64,000 bases of DNA from Pseudocercospora fijiensis CIRAD86 (GCF_000340215.1 NW_006921533.1:7068500-7132499); one strand, 5' to 3'. Positions 1 to 11,012 are shown, numbered from the stretch's first letter. The notes: generated from the letters alone by a model not told the origin. A program made the numbers and translations.

Positions 1-796
1 TTCTTCCTCGGATGAATCCATGCCGCTCGTGCAGGTGCACTTGTCATTACGGCCCCTGTGTTGGTGCAGCCGGACCAGCTTTTGGAGCGTCAGTACAATA
101 TACGCCTGTTCAGCATACCAGTCGACTTTTGTGCGAGTTTTGGTATGTATCAAGTCCTCGATGGCCAGCCGATGAAGATTGTACTTGTTGCCCAGAAGAC
201 GAATGACATCCCAGGATAGTCCATTAACAGATATCCAGCGACACGGCAGTTGCTCGGTTCTTGGGATATTCAAGATGGCCTCTAGATCTGCGTTGGTACA
301 TCTCGATTGATGAATATTCTGATATGACCACGTTAGCACGGATGAGGAAGATTGTGAGCCAAAATGTACTTACCTGATCTGAAAAGTCTATAACATTGAT
401 ATCGCACGCAGTCTTCAACTTGGTTAGATGCGGTGGGATCTTGTCGTCCTCGGCAGAGGTGTCGACGCCGGGTTCGGCTCCAGGCTGCCAGCTTGATGCA
501 TCATGAATCTCAGGTTCGTGATAGGTAGTGACTGTGTTGGACCGCGATGGTTTGCGATGTCTCAGAGTGTCGATAGTTTCGGGCACAGAGAGGCGAGAGC
601 CTGCACTCGCTTGCCGATGAAGGCCATGCATGCCGGGCAACATTGGAGGCCGAGGCGCAGGGAGCACAGGAGAGAGAGGCGTATTGCTATCCCTAGCTCC
701 ATCGCCCGACGATACTTGCAGAGTCGCTGTTCTCTCAGGGCCTTCAAAATCCCGCACCGTGGTCATCGCGCCGAAGTCAGGGATAGTCTCGCTCAT
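1..796 (-). CDS. CorA-type Mg2+ transporter, N-terminal part (runs off left edge)
   Basis: Two exons are visible on the minus strand: 796-374 and 318-1, joined by a 55-bp intron (319-373, GTAAGT...TCAG). They encode 247 residues and the C-terminus lies outside the window. The first ~120 residues are low-complexity and rich in Pro, Ser and Arg. After the intron the protein reads like the cytosolic domain of fungal CorA/ALR/MNR2 proteins, with PCRWISVNGLSWDVIRLLG followed by a YNLHRLAIEDLIH stretch. The membrane helices and the GMN selectivity motif would lie beyond the edge. Known members move Mg2+ across the plasma or vacuolar membrane. I chose the ATG at 796 (MSETIPDFG); the frame stays open up to 904, and a start at MTTVRDFEG a few codons downstream is also possible. 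Family assignment is good; the subfamily is unknown. Confidence 0.82.
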
Positions 797-1285
797 CCGA
801 AAATCAGATATGCCATGCCATGAATGTGAGGGAAGATGAAAAGTCCAAAGCGTCGAAAAAGCGAATGTAATATATGAAGGTGACGAGTGAGGACAAAAGT
901 TCAAAAGTACCGCGAAGTCATGAGATCGTGGAGAGAGATTTAAGCATGCCAGCTAAGCTTTTCCACCAAAAAGCTAATTGGAGCTTTTGGACAAGGTGCC
1001 GAGTCTAGTCCGACCAATGAGAATTGCAGCTTGACACCACCTGCAGCATCTCCCGCAGGATTGAAGCAGCATTACTACGACTCTGTTCACGACTATGACG
1101 GCCCTAAGCAGTTTCTCCCCCAGAATCGTGCTACACTGAGACAGTGTGGCTGGTGGGAAGTTTTGGCCTCCCGCCCGCGCCTATGGAAGCATGCGTATGT
1201 CGAGGTACGCCTCAGTTCATTCAAACCTGGCTGATTCTGTACAAGTATATAAACATCGCTCCTAGCAAAGTGGAATTGCTCAAGG
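797..1285. other. Intergenic, upstream of the CorA gene and downstream of the PPR-like gene
   Basis: This 489-bp stretch should hold the promoter and leader of the CorA gene and the 3' UTR of the PPR-like gene. The short ORFs in it resemble nothing I know. I see no repeat or RNA gene. Confidence 0.5.
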
Positions 1286-3700
1286 TCAGCTACTCGTCTC
1301 CACTGCGCCGGTCCTGTCGGGTGCAGCTGCACTCGATGCGGCACCATCCAATGTCACCTTCTCTCTCCTGCGCCCATTTCCTGCATGCTCTTGCTTTTGC
1401 ATTTCCTTGCGAAGACTTCGAGCTTGGCGTGCTTGTGCGAGGCGAACGTGCCTCTCTTCGTTGTCAATGATCCAATCATTACCTACATACCTCCTCGTTG
1501 AGTCGACAAGGGCTTTTTGTGCTTCGCGATGACGCTCCCGTCGGGCTATACGCCATTCCACCTCTTCCTTTTGACGAAGCTCGAATTCGACCATTCCTGT
1601 TGGCGTCTCGTAGGAGACCACTCTTGGCGACCAGTATCGGTAGTCCCAGAGAAGGGCAGGTAGTAGCTGGGCAGAGCGGTCGAAGTGGTGATCCGTTCTG
1701 TACCCGTGCTGATATGTCGCAAGCAATAGGCGAACCCAACGCCGTGCCCAAAAGACGTTACGTCTGCGTATGATCTCGAGATTCTCCCATTCCTGCCGCG
1801 CATGTTCCACCGACTCATGATACATGTCTTGGCCAGATGCCTCCTTTGTCACGAGTTCTTTTAGGTGTTGCTGTGCTTGGCGTGTTTGTTCTCGCTGTTC
1901 GTGGACGAATTCGAATGCTTCTCTCATCTTCTCTACCACGCCCTCGATGGTACGGTGGCGAGACCTGCTTTTTATGAGCCTGTTATACATTCCCAGTGTT
2001 GGCTGAACGAAGTAGGGAGCTCCAATCATTGTTGTCCAGAGCTTCTCGGGACTGTTAGTAGGAAGACTGCCGGTATCATCGCCTTTGTTCGGGCCCTCCG
2101 TGACTTCTGCGCGTTTCAGGGAAAGAGCGAAAGTCCATTCGAATAGTTGCGACCACGTTTCCATGGTGATTGGCAACTTGTAGTGCCGCGCCACAAAATC
2201 GACCACGCGTAGCGCCGTAGGGATATCGTTGTTTATGCCAAAGCAGTGGGCCAATGTGAAAAGGAGATGCGGGCTCGGGCGAAGCGATGACGACTCTGCG
2301 TAATTCCGAGGAATCATGTCTTCTTCATTCTTGCCCTGCATGATTCCATCAACATCGATCCGCCAGACCTTGCGAAGAACAGATTTTACTGTGTCAACAT
2401 CGCCTTCGCGGGCGCATGCTGTAATGAGGGTTCGAAAGCTCTCTTCATCAGCTAAAATGCCGCTTGCCAGCATTTGATTAAAGATCTTGAGGATCCTCTG
2501 ACGAATACCGCCAGGACCAATAGCGTAGTTCCTGAATCTGGACCTATTGACGCGCTGAGGAGGGAGCTTGTCACTTCTGGCCAGCATGTTAAAGGGAATA
2601 ACTCTGACTTTGTGTCGTGCACCTGGATTGTGGGCCCCTTTCCAAACGTAAGAAGCCATGTAATAGTTCCAGCAAGCAAGATCTGGCGTGTGCCCATCCT
2701 CATGAAGCTCCTTCCAGATGATAAAATTCATCTTGGGCCCACCCAGATCTCGAGAAGCTCGGAGCAACATGCGATAGTCTTCAAGGGTTGGTTTCTTGCC
2801 CGTGGACCGTCGCATTTTCACTATCCTTCGCAAAACAATTGAATAGTCGTAGGCAACGGCCCGCATGGGAGCAATCGCCATGCTCTCAACAAGAGCAGCG
2901 CTCAGCTCAATGTGCGCGTTGCCGAGCTTTGAAACAAATCGGCCGGGCTCCAGAATGCGTATAACGTCGGTGAACGTTGTCTCCGGGATCGCTCGAATGA
3001 AGTCCATATCGTCTGCGCGAAGGGCAGAGAATAAGCAGCGTATCACAAGGTCGGCCTCTTTTTTTGCCAGAGCAGCGGGGAAATCTTGCTTGTAGTCCAA
3101 ATTCAGCAATTCGTCTTCGGGCATAGTGAGGCTTGTCGAATCGTCCAAGACGCCTTGATCTGTCGCAGCTTCAGCTCCACCCTGGAAGTCATCCACGCGC
3201 TCAAATTGTTCCCACAAAGCCAGCTGTTCTTGTTCCGACGACTCTTGAACACTCTTAACGCGCGGCTGTTGCTGGCTGAAGAAAGTGTTGCCTCTGGGAG
3301 CTCTCGTCATCTGCCTCACAGCCGGCGTACTTCTCACATGCCCGTCAACGCCAAAAGACTGTATCTGCTTCTCGGCTTCCAGTCTTTGTCTAGTCACATG
3401 GGGATCCTCATTCCCTTCTCCAGCATCCATTGGAGTAGATCCGCGCGGAGAGCGATTCGAAGCTCCACTAAGTATTGTATCATTGTTTGGATCTCCGTCA
3501 GACACCTCCCTTCCTCCGCCAAAGTACTGTCCCGGTATCCTCAAGGTGTCATTGCTGTAACATCGTCGTTGTCTCAATGCTCTCCTGGCCTTGCACCCAG
3601 CACAAATCCAATCCCCTCTCTTTCGCTTTCCATCGTTCCATATTGACTGCACTGCTTTCCGGGTCTCCAACTGCCCCAGACGGGCCAGCAGCGAGGTCAT
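1286..3700 (-). CDS. PPR-like mitochondrial protein, possibly a mitochondrial mRNA expression factor
   Basis: Single-exon ORF of 804 residues. The N-terminus (MTSLLARLGQLETRKAV, then CAGC and an RQRRCYS stretch) looks like a fungal mitochondrial presequence. The middle of the protein, around residues 390-520, contains helical-hairpin segments of PPR type such as ADEESFRTLITACAREGD followed by VDTVKSVLRKV. The C-terminal third is charged and probably coiled, with many Glu, Arg and Gln. The general plan resembles fungal PPR proteins that support expression of mitochondrial genes (CYA5/Pet309-like, or the ATP13 'mitochondrial ATPase expression' family), but I cannot place it in one of these. Its start lies 273 bp from the divergently transcribed LSM3 gene, so the two probably share a promoter region. 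Confidence 0.7.
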   Translation of the reverse strand: MTSLLARLGQLETRKAVQSIWNDGKRKRGDWICAGCKARRALRQRRCYSNDTLRIPGQYFGGGREVSDGDPNNDTILSGASNRSPRGSTPMDAGEGNEDPHVTRQRLEAEKQIQSFGVDGHVRSTPAVRQMTRAPRGNTFFSQQQPRVKSVQESSEQEQLALWEQFERVDDFQGGAEAATDQGVLDDSTSLTMPEDELLNLDYKQDFPAALAKKEADLVIRCLFSALRADDMDFIRAIPETTFTDVIRILEPGRFVSKLGNAHIELSAALVESMAIAPMRAVAYDYSIVLRRIVKMRRSTGKKPTLEDYRMLLRASRDLGGPKMNFIIWKELHEDGHTPDLACWNYYMASYVWKGAHNPGARHKVRVIPFNMLARSDKLPPQRVNRSRFRNYAIGPGGIRQRILKIFNQMLASGILADEESFRTLITACAREGDVDTVKSVLRKVWRIDVDGIMQGKNEEDMIPRNYAESSSLRPSPHLLFTLAHCFGINNDIPTALRVVDFVARHYKLPITMETWSQLFEWTFALSLKRAEVTEGPNKGDDTGSLPTNSPEKLWTTMIGAPYFVQPTLGMYNRLIKSRSRHRTIEGVVEKMREAFEFVHEQREQTRQAQQHLKELVTKEASGQDMYHESVEHARQEWENLEIIRRRNVFWARRWVRLLLATYQHGYRTDHHFDRSAQLLPALLWDYRYWSPRVVSYETPTGMVEFELRQKEEVEWRIARRERHREAQKALVDSTRRYVGNDWIIDNEERHVRLAQARQARSLRKEMQKQEHAGNGRRREKVTLDGAASSAAAPDRTGAVETSS

Positions 3701-3973
3701 TCACGAGTCAGTGCGTCGGTCCAGCGACTGCCTTCCCCATCCCCATGGGCTCAGGAACGGATCGTCGCCGGCGTGTGTCTTGGAGCTGGCTCGGTGAAGA
3801 CGCGGCGCGGAAGTGAAGCGGCCTAAACTCGGGGCAGGCGACGCGAATTGGAAGGGAGGGCCTTCAAATTGTAGGCGGATGATTTTGATTAAGCCCTGTC
3901 GCGACACCACGACCACATCCTTCGTCGACAAACGCGGCTCAACTCACTACATTCATTCGACCTCATATTCGAC
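3701..3973. promoter_or_regulatory. Shared divergent promoter region of the PPR-like gene and LSM3
   Basis: 273 bp separate two start codons pointing away from each other (3700 on minus, 3974 on plus), so both promoters must fit here. No individual factor site can be named with confidence. Confidence 0.45.
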
Positions 3974-4364
3974 ATGGCTGACGTGGAGGACTCGGGCGGG
4001 AACCCTGTCAATGAGCCTCTCGATCTCGTGCGCCTTTCCCTCAATGAAACGGTATTCGTGAAGTTACGAGGAGACCGCGAATTGCAAGGAAGACTACATG
4101 TGCGCAGACCTTATTCCAAGGTAGCCCATTCGAGTGAGCTGATGGCGACCTAGGCATACGATAGCCATTGCAACTTGGTTCTTGGCGACGTGACGGAGAC
4201 GGTATATCTGGTAGATGAGGAAGACGAGGATAATGTGCGGACGGTGAAGAAGCAGTCAGAGATGCTGTTTGTGAGAGGTGAGCGCGCATTTCTTGAGGAA
4301 ATGGGTCTTTTGAGCACTGATGGATCTAGGTGACTCCGTGGTGCTCATTTCGCCGCAGCAGTGA
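3974..4364 (+). CDS. LSM3: U6 snRNA-associated Sm-like protein LSM3
   Basis: Three exons: 3974-4099, 4154-4277 and 4330-4364, with introns of 54 and 52 bp (GTGCGC...CTAG and GTGAGC...CTAG). The spliced product has 94 residues, normal for LSM3. The Sm1 motif reads [20 protein letters not shown], followed by [20 protein letters not shown]. The Sm2 end reads [19 protein letters not shown]3 is a subunit of the LSM2-8 ring on U6 snRNA (splicing) and of the LSM1-7 ring (cytoplasmic mRNA decay). No single ORF covers the gene because both introns interrupt the frame. Confidence 0.93.
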
Positions 4365-4716
4365 AAAGACGAAGGGGCAGGAGGGGAAAAGCACAAAGAG
4401 AGAAAGACAGACTCCCAGCTGCAGGAGCAGAAACGGCTTGCAGGAAGCTGGGAATGCAGCTCTTCTGCAGGGCAAAGAAGCATTGAGAGGTCGCGTTGTA
4501 TGCCCTCAAACATTAAGAGACAGGGTCGTGGAAAGATTGCACTCAGCTGCATGGACATGAGCGTCCGAGACATGGTTGCATGACTGCGGAAAGAGGATAC
4601 GCTGGGAGAACCCTTTTTCATCACAAGTTCAAACGTACTACTGCCATACGGGAGGTATCAAGGATTCTCAGATGCTATGGTAGTCTGATGCTGTACACCG
4701 CTTAGGATATCATGGA
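4365..4716. other. Intergenic between convergent 3' ends
   Basis: 352 bp between the LSM3 stop codon and the stop codon of the convergent thioredoxin-transglutaminase gene. It should hold both 3' UTRs. I see no gene here. Confidence 0.5.
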
Positions 4717-7170
4717 TTATGCTATTTCCCAGGCGGCCATGAACCCGCCTCCCCAACCGGTCTTTCCTTTCATACGCCTGTATTCTTGCACAGTAAGACC
4801 TCGACCATCCTTCCCGCCGAAGGAAGTGAAAGCCATGATCGTCACTTTCTGTCCAGGTCTACCAAGGTCTCGAACTGGCACATCACACCACCAGACGTCG
4901 CCGTTCGTCTCAAATGGAATATGATTCCTGGGATCCTTCTCAAGAGCATCGATCGCCAGCGCGTAGAGGTAATGAGGACCCTTGCCGTTCCTCTCTTGGT
5001 CCCAGTGAGGACATATCTTCTGGAAGGAGAACCGTACTGTTGGTCCTGGCTGTTGTGAGAGCACGATCTTCCCTGCATTTGGTTGGAACGAGGTCTTATC
5101 AAATCCTTCTTCTGCGACGTAGCCTCCGTAGAAGTGCGCGCCACACCCGTCTTTGTTTCCAGTGATATACTCCGGCCAAGTAACTCGTCTGCCATCTGCA
5201 CGGAACTGCTTACTGCTGTCCTCTGGGAAATGATCTAGCCCGAAGCTCTCGTTTGTCTGCGTGAATCTCTCGGGTGCAAATCTTTTCTCATATGGCTGGC
5301 CAGCGCCTTGGACGATACCCGCGCCCCAGCATGCGTCGATCAATTTCCATGCTCCTCCATCGATCCTTACAGCGTTCCAGGCATGATTCGACGTCTGAGG
5401 TGGAATCGGCTGACCGGGTTGCAACGCAGTGTAGCCGAAACCTTTGCCATCTCCACCGACCACAACAGCTTCCATACCAGCTTTCATGGCAAGAGCGGCA
5501 AATAATCCAGCATAGCCTTCACACACAGCTAGACCGCTTGCCAGTGTGTTCTGAGGCGTGGACGGTTTGACGTTGTTACCAAAGAACGACACGACATCGT
5601 AAGCAATGTTATGATGTAGCCACGTAAAGATAGCCCTAGCTTTATCCGTATGAGAAGGAAAGGGAGCAGTCAATTGCTGGGCTAGCCAGCCCAGGTCTTG
5701 TGATGGAATGGACTCCCTAGGAAAGCGTGCGGCGTGGTTGTCCGGCCCAGAGAAGTCCCTGCAATGCAGACAGGAGGACTGCACAGACGGGGTCGCTGCC
5801 GGCACTGCAGGTGCAGACACAGGTGCTGCCAGATTGATCCTCGCCTTTCTTGCTGCTTCTTTGACGGTCGAAACAATTCCCCACTCGTTTGCACCCTGAA
5901 ACGTCTCTATCTCACAGCCACTCTCGAAAATAATAATAGTGGGCCAGCATTGAATCTGATATGCCTGAGCAATGTCTTTGTTGTGATCAGTATTAATCTT
6001 GATGAAGGCAATCTGGTTCGGTCGCGAATATTCCAGCGATAGCCGCTCGTAATCCGGTGCAAAGTTCCGACATGGGCCGCACCAGTCTGCATAGAAATCG
6101 CTGACAACAATGCGATGAGATGAAAGAATTTGAGAAAACTGAGCGTAAGAGCTGATAGCAACGGGACCTGCCTGTGTTACGGCAGGAGCTGGAGCAGTTG
6201 TGCCATTGAGCCTAGGCTTCGAAGCTTGAAGCGCAGCAAGGTCAGGTTTCGAGCTTGTGGGGATAGGCGGCGGTGCTCCGTTTACTGGCGGGGACGAGTC
6301 CGGTCTGGCTGAAGGGATCTGAGGTGGCTCGTTTGTAGCCTTATTCATGCCAAAATCGAGCGCTGATCGCTTTGGTCGAGTCGGGAGAGAGGGCTCTGTC
6401 TTTGCAGGGACGGTGACACTCGGAGCTCTGTTCGGAAGCTCAGGCCTGGACTGTGGCTGAGTGGCTTCAATAGCCAACATCTGCGCTTGCGGAATGGAGT
6501 TCGTCCGTCCTGGTAGCGGAGGAGGAGCAGCAGCCTGCTGTCTGGGAAGTGGCGGTGGAGGTGTTGTGCCGTGTTGCACCTGAGACACTTTCGGAGTCGA
6601 TTTTGAGGGCCTCAAAGCAGGTCGCATGCCATTATACTTTCTATCAGCGGCTTCCTTTTCTTCCTTGGTCCTTTTGGGAGGCAAAGCAGGAAGCGCTGAA
6701 GGGTCGTACTCGGGAGCTCGTATTCTACCACCACCTTGTGAAGTGTAGGAGGTGGCGTTCGAATATCCAGATACAGATGAGCGCGTAGTGGCAACAGAGC
6801 TTTGAGAATCTGTAGATCCTCTGCGGCTACGGTCATATTCTGTTTGAGATGGTGCTTCTGATGGTCTCCTTGGCGGCAATGCTGGAGACGGCCGATCTGA
6901 CGGAGCCCTGTTTGGCAAAGGCGGAGGCGAGACTGCAGGTTGTGTAGAAGTTCTGGAAGGCAATGGTGGCCGATTTGTTGCTCCATTCGCTCCATTCGCT
7001 CCATTCGGCCTAGGAGGAGGTGGTGGTCTTGGTCTCTGTGTGCTTGATGCAGTGCTCGATTTATTTGCGGCAGGAGGTACATTATTGTTCACAGGGATGT
7101 TGCCAGCAGACTGCAGCTTCAGGGCTGCGATGCGCTCTGCTATACTAGTTGCGCGTGGTTCTTCGGCCAT
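4717..7170 (-). CDS. Proline-rich protein with thioredoxin and transglutaminase-like domains
   Basis: Single-exon ORF of 817 residues. Residues 1 to ~335 are Pro/Ser-rich with many PPPLP-type stretches, likely SH3 or profilin ligands; the N-terminus SIAERIAALKLQ is a short helix. Residues ~340-445 form a thioredoxin fold with an intact WCGPC redox site (VVSDFYADWCGPCRNFAPDY). A CLHCRDFSGPDNHAARFPR segment near residue 468 precedes the transglutaminase-like core. There Cys (AVCEGYAG, ~548), His (SNHAW, ~595) and Asp (LIDACWG, ~612) supply a complete catalytic triad. The C-terminal ~190 residues have no assignment. The transglutaminase part and proline-rich tail recall fungal Cyk3-like proteins of cytokinesis, though the thioredoxin insertion is unusual. 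Function beyond the domains is inferred. Confidence 0.85.
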   Translation of the reverse strand: MAEEPRATSIAERIAALKLQSAGNIPVNNNVPPAANKSSTASSTQRPRPPPPPRPNGANGANGATNRPPLPSRTSTQPAVSPPPLPNRAPSDRPSPALPPRRPSEAPSQTEYDRSRRGSTDSQSSVATTRSSVSGYSNATSYTSQGGGRIRAPEYDPSALPALPPKRTKEEKEAADRKYNGMRPALRPSKSTPKVSQVQHGTTPPPPLPRQQAAAPPPLPGRTNSIPQAQMLAIEATQPQSRPELPNRAPSVTVPAKTEPSLPTRPKRSALDFGMNKATNEPPQIPSARPDSSPPVNGAPPPIPTSSKPDLAALQASKPRLNGTTAPAPAVTQAGPVAISSYAQFSQILSSHRIVVSDFYADWCGPCRNFAPDYERLSLEYSRPNQIAFIKINTDHNKDIAQAYQIQCWPTIIIFESGCEIETFQGANEWGIVSTVKEAARKARINLAAPVSAPAVPAATPSVQSSCLHCRDFSGPDNHAARFPRESIPSQDLGWLAQQLTAPFPSHTDKARAIFTWLHHNIAYDVVSFFGNNVKPSTPQNTLASGLAVCEGYAGLFAALAMKAGMEAVVVGGDGKGFGYTALQPGQPIPPQTSNHAWNAVRIDGGAWKLIDACWGAGIVQGAGQPYEKRFAPERFTQTNESFGLDHFPEDSSKQFRADGRRVTWPEYITGNKDGCGAHFYGGYVAEEGFDKTSFQPNAGKIVLSQQPGPTVRFSFQKICPHWDQERNGKGPHYLYALAIDALEKDPRNHIPFETNGDVWWCDVPVRDLGRPGQKVTIMAFTSFGGKDGRGLTVQEYRRMKGKTGWGGGFMAAWEIA

Positions 7171-7503
7171 GCTTGCTCAGCGAAGGGTCGAATAAATGCC
7201 CCAAGGCGGAAAAGAGAGGGGTGGTGCGCAAAGTAAGGGAGGAAGACGTCGTTTCGGTGGTGAAGAGCTTCGAAGTGCACGGCCTTCAGGTCTGCGGCAA
7301 ACACGAACGTATCGCTACTGTATGCCCAACTTAGCGGGATCCTTCGAGGCACCAGCACACGTGATAAGGAACGGTGCCATTGATTGATTTTGGCAGATGC
7401 ACCTCTACACGTCGAGAGCAGAGTTCGAAGCAATGAATGCTAACGACACCTCGTTTCGCCGCTCGTTATCGATGGCTCACTGAAGCGGGCCTCGCCCGAG
7501 CAC
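7171..7503. other. Promoter side of the thioredoxin-transglutaminase gene
   Basis: About 330 bp between the start codon at 7170 and the left end of the Tc1-like element. Base composition is normal up to about 7500, so RIP decay did not spread into it. I see no gene. Confidence 0.5.
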
Positions 7504-7505
7504 TA

Positions 7506-7531
7506 CTATGGGCTACAGTAAGCCTGTCAGT
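7506..7531 (+). repeat. Left terminal inverted repeat of the Tc1-like element
   Basis: 26 bp, inverted copy at 11013-11038 with one mismatch; a TA lies directly outside at 7504-7505. Confidence 0.9.
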
Positions 7532-7689
7532 TAGTGCGGGGAAGACGTACACCTCCGAGAGAGGCTTGGCGAGCACACACACCGCTATTTTATACTATAA
7601 TCTGCTCTTCTACGCTCTTATAATAGTATAGAATTTTCTATAAATCGTATCGTCGATATACTAGCGGTATAGCGAGTTTCTAGGTATTG

Positions 7690-8759
7690 TTATCGCTATA
7701 ATACAACTAAAGCCGATCGATAAGGCCTTATAGGCGCTTCTTAAGTCCTATTTCGCGCAAGGCTATATACCTAAGCGGATAATTAAAGAGACAAAGGTCC
7801 CTATTACCGTAAGGTCGATATATAGGTATTAGTAGAAGTAGCGGCTATTTAGCGAATTGTATATAAAGAATAGTAGCGCTATTCGAGGTTAACTATAGAG
7901 GCTTCTTTATAAGGAAGAAGAGTAGCTTTACGACTATCTCTACGAGCGGCTAGATACCTATTTCTAAGAGATAATCTCTACTCTTTATAACGAGTTTATA
8001 CGGCTTCGTCCGATTAATAATAGTAGTAAGGGCATCCGACTAACGCCTATACTACTATTTCGGACCTTAAAGCGTTAGGGTTAGAGCCGGAAGCGTATAT
8101 AGGTAAAAGCGAAGGAGCGTAACCTATTGCTAAGGGCTTTATAGGTAATAAGGTATACGAGTTAGCCGGTAGATAGGCTTATCTTCGTAGATAAGACTAC
8201 GTATAATTAGAAGACTAGTTAGCGGAAGTATAGATAGTCAATTCGAGGTATAGGCTATATAGATTATTAGTATGCGAGGCGAGAGGTTAGGTAGTCTGTC
8301 CTACCTACCTTTACGATCTACGGTTATTTGCCGTATACGTACGTATACTAAGGATCGATTAATAGTAAGCGGTTTAGCACCTAGTTAGAAGAAGAGGTCC
8401 TACCGTACCTTAAGGGTAGTCTATCTATAATATTTATAATAGACAATGCTAGTATCTACTATAGCAGGAGGGTTAAAGAAGCGATACTAGAAGCTAGCTA
8501 TTACCTCGAGTTTCTACCGCTATACTTACCGGATCTAAATCCTATCGAATAGACCTTCAATCTACTTAAGAAGACTATAAAGAAGTACCGCTATAAGCTG
8601 CCGCTCTTTAAGGGTTTCTAGAGCTATTTAGTATAGTACCTATATAAGTATAGAGGCCGAAGAGCGCGCGGATTGTTTAAAAATGCTAGATATAACGTCG
8701 AAGGGTACGATTTGCCGTACGATCCTAATTACTTCGAAACGACCGCCGGATCTACGTAA
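7690..8759 (+). pseudogene. Tc1/mariner (DDE_3-type) transposase remnant
   Basis: Reading plus-strand codons through stops gives a typical Tc1/mariner transposase. It has an N-terminal helix-turn-helix-like part, a first acidic motif (LIFVDK, where FVDE is usual), a second motif with IIDNASIYYS, and a third motif in the phrase LPLYLPDLNPIE. Stops are almost all TAG or TAA, many at positions where Trp or Gln is expected. These are the changes RIP makes from TGG, CAG or CAA. I saw no frameshift in the part I translated. The exact start is uncertain. The product is dead as it stands. Confidence 0.82.
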
Positions 8760-9405
8760 AACATGCTTAATATAGATGCTAAAGAATCCGCATAGTATAC
8801 GCACTATAAAGGGTCGCCGCCGGTAGTGCTTAGTAACTTAGATAGTTATATATAGAGTAAGGAAGAGTTTAAGCAAGAACTCGAAGAATCGGATATAGAT
8901 TTCGAGGACTTCGAGTAACGTTATTAGCGCCGGCAAGCGCTAAAGGCAGAGAATTAGATAAATAGTTCGAACGCTAGTATTACCTAATGCTCTATTTCTT
9001 CTACAACTAACGCATTTAATTTAATATACTAAATTAGGTCTAAATAAGTGCGATTATAGCAAGAATCTCCCGCTTATTATAAGGTTGTATATATTGTAGT
9101 AATAAAAAGAATAGCGCCGAAACAAAGCCCGAATTCAATTATATCTCGCCCTCCTTAGTAGCGGCTCTTTCCGTAGCGATAAGATTATTATCCCTCTCCT
9201 TTAGCTATTCTCGAATAGCTTCCTTTAATCGTAGACGCATACTATACACTTTATTAAGCTCGTAAGGCTAGTTAGATTAGTCTATATTAGCGATAGTATC
9301 GAGACGCTATACTATTCCTACGAAGAACTTAATATAGGCGCGTAGAGAGTCCTATTCCGCGAAGTCCGGCTAAAGGCTATACTAGTCGAAGAATTTAGCT
9401 ATTGC

Positions 9406-10851
9406 TTACTAAGATATTACTATACGCGGTACTTTAAGCGGCGCCTTATATCTAGAGCGATAGCCGGCAAGAGCGCGAGTAGGAGTCCTTAATAGCGTAC
9501 TAGGAATACGACTAAGGCTATTATTCTATTAGTATAGTATACCGCCTATAAACTCGCCTATTATCTTTATTATACTACCGTTCTTGCCGGCTAGTAAGTC
9601 CGAGTCGCTATTGCGCCGTATTCGACGAGTATTCTAGCCTTAATACTTCTTCTTAATCTTACGAGAAATTAGTATAATCTCGACCGAGACTAGAAGCCTA
9701 TCTAGCTAAGAGCTGTCCTTATTCTATACATATTTACTCTTCGCAATCGCCTAGCTTAATTTAACTATTATAGCGTCGTAGAAGGGGAAGTAGTTCTCGC
9801 TAAGCTCCTTTACCGAGCGATTAAACTAGTAAGCAGACTCGCTAGCCTTCTTGCTATTAATATAGTCCTTACGAGTGTAGAGCTACTCGTTAATAATCTT
9901 AAAGTCGTACCTATTAGACGACTCGAGTTTAGCAACGATTAGACTAGTATTCCTTATTTAGATAGTATCTAGATTCTTCTTTAACTTCTTACTACTAACC
10001 TCCTTCCTACCTTTGCCTCTAGCTACTACTAGTTGCTTAGGCTTTATATAAAAGTCGAGATTAATAAAGGGCTTCTTCCTCGACGCTTTTACTAAATTAA
10101 TTATATAGTTAAGAGCTTGCCGGTAAACTATGTCGCCGTCGATATCGTTACCTACTTAGTGCTAGTCGCTAGTAAACGCATTCTTCGAGCCTTTAGCGCC
10201 TACTCGAATAACGACTCGATAAGGTCGTTAATAGCCGTTAAGCTAAGCAAATTTCGCCGCCTACGTATAGGCATCCTACGGCTCTTTATCTCTCGTAGTA
10301 AGGAAGCTAACTACCTTCGTAGCAAGCGACCGAGCGGCGCCCTTCTTAGCTAGATTAAATATAGTCTATTATCTAATATAATAGAAGATTTCCGGTTTAT
10401 TACCTAAGAAAGAGCTAGGAGTAGTAATAGGCACGTTACTAGTAGTAAGAGCGGATAGACTGCTAGTAGCAGCCTCGGCTTCCTACGCGGCGTTAAAAGA
10501 GGAGGAAGTAGAGTAAGAGGCAGAGGGAAAACAAGCGGTTTTGCTAGGTAAAATACTACTATTATCCCCCTCTAAGGGAGCTACGGCCTCTTTGCTTTAG
10601 GCAGTTACGGGACTAGCGATTAGATTAGGCTCTTCTACGGTAGTCTTCTTACCCTTTCTACCGGCGCTAGACCTACTTATTATACTACTCTTTACCTACT
10701 AAGTCGTATTAGTACCTCGTCTTATTAGCGGCGGCGATATAGGCTTCTCGAGAGACTAGATTACCTTCTTCTTTAGTATAGAAGCGGTTAACTCGTTGTT
10801 TAATCGAGCTAGAGGCACGCTAGCAGTCGTACGAGTAGACCTTATCGGCAT
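9406..10851 (-). pseudogene. Unrecognised second ORF remnant inside the Tc1-like element
   Basis: On minus, from an ATG at 10851, one frame can be followed through RIP-type TAG/TAA stops to about 9406, roughly 480 codons. The N-terminal part is Ser/Thr/Pro/Lys-rich (MPIRSTRTTASVPLARLNNE). A more ordered central part contains KNAFTSD, then VGNDIDGDIVYRQALNYIIN and a basic KPFINLDFYIKPKQ segment. I do not recognise a family. The long shared frame argues for a real ancestral gene, carried by the element or inserted in it, and convergent with the transposase. Some of the reading was done by eye, so the ends are approximate. Confidence 0.55.
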
Positions 10852-11012
10852 TATTGCTAGTAATCGATAGAGATATACGTACGAGGCTTGAATAGACGAT
10901 TATTCTCTGTTTTACGACAATAGATAGGAAGAAGTACGCAATTCTATATACAAAACCACTATTGGAATCCCTCCTTAACCGGATAAGGAGAGGAGGAGGC
11001 TCTGCGGACCGT

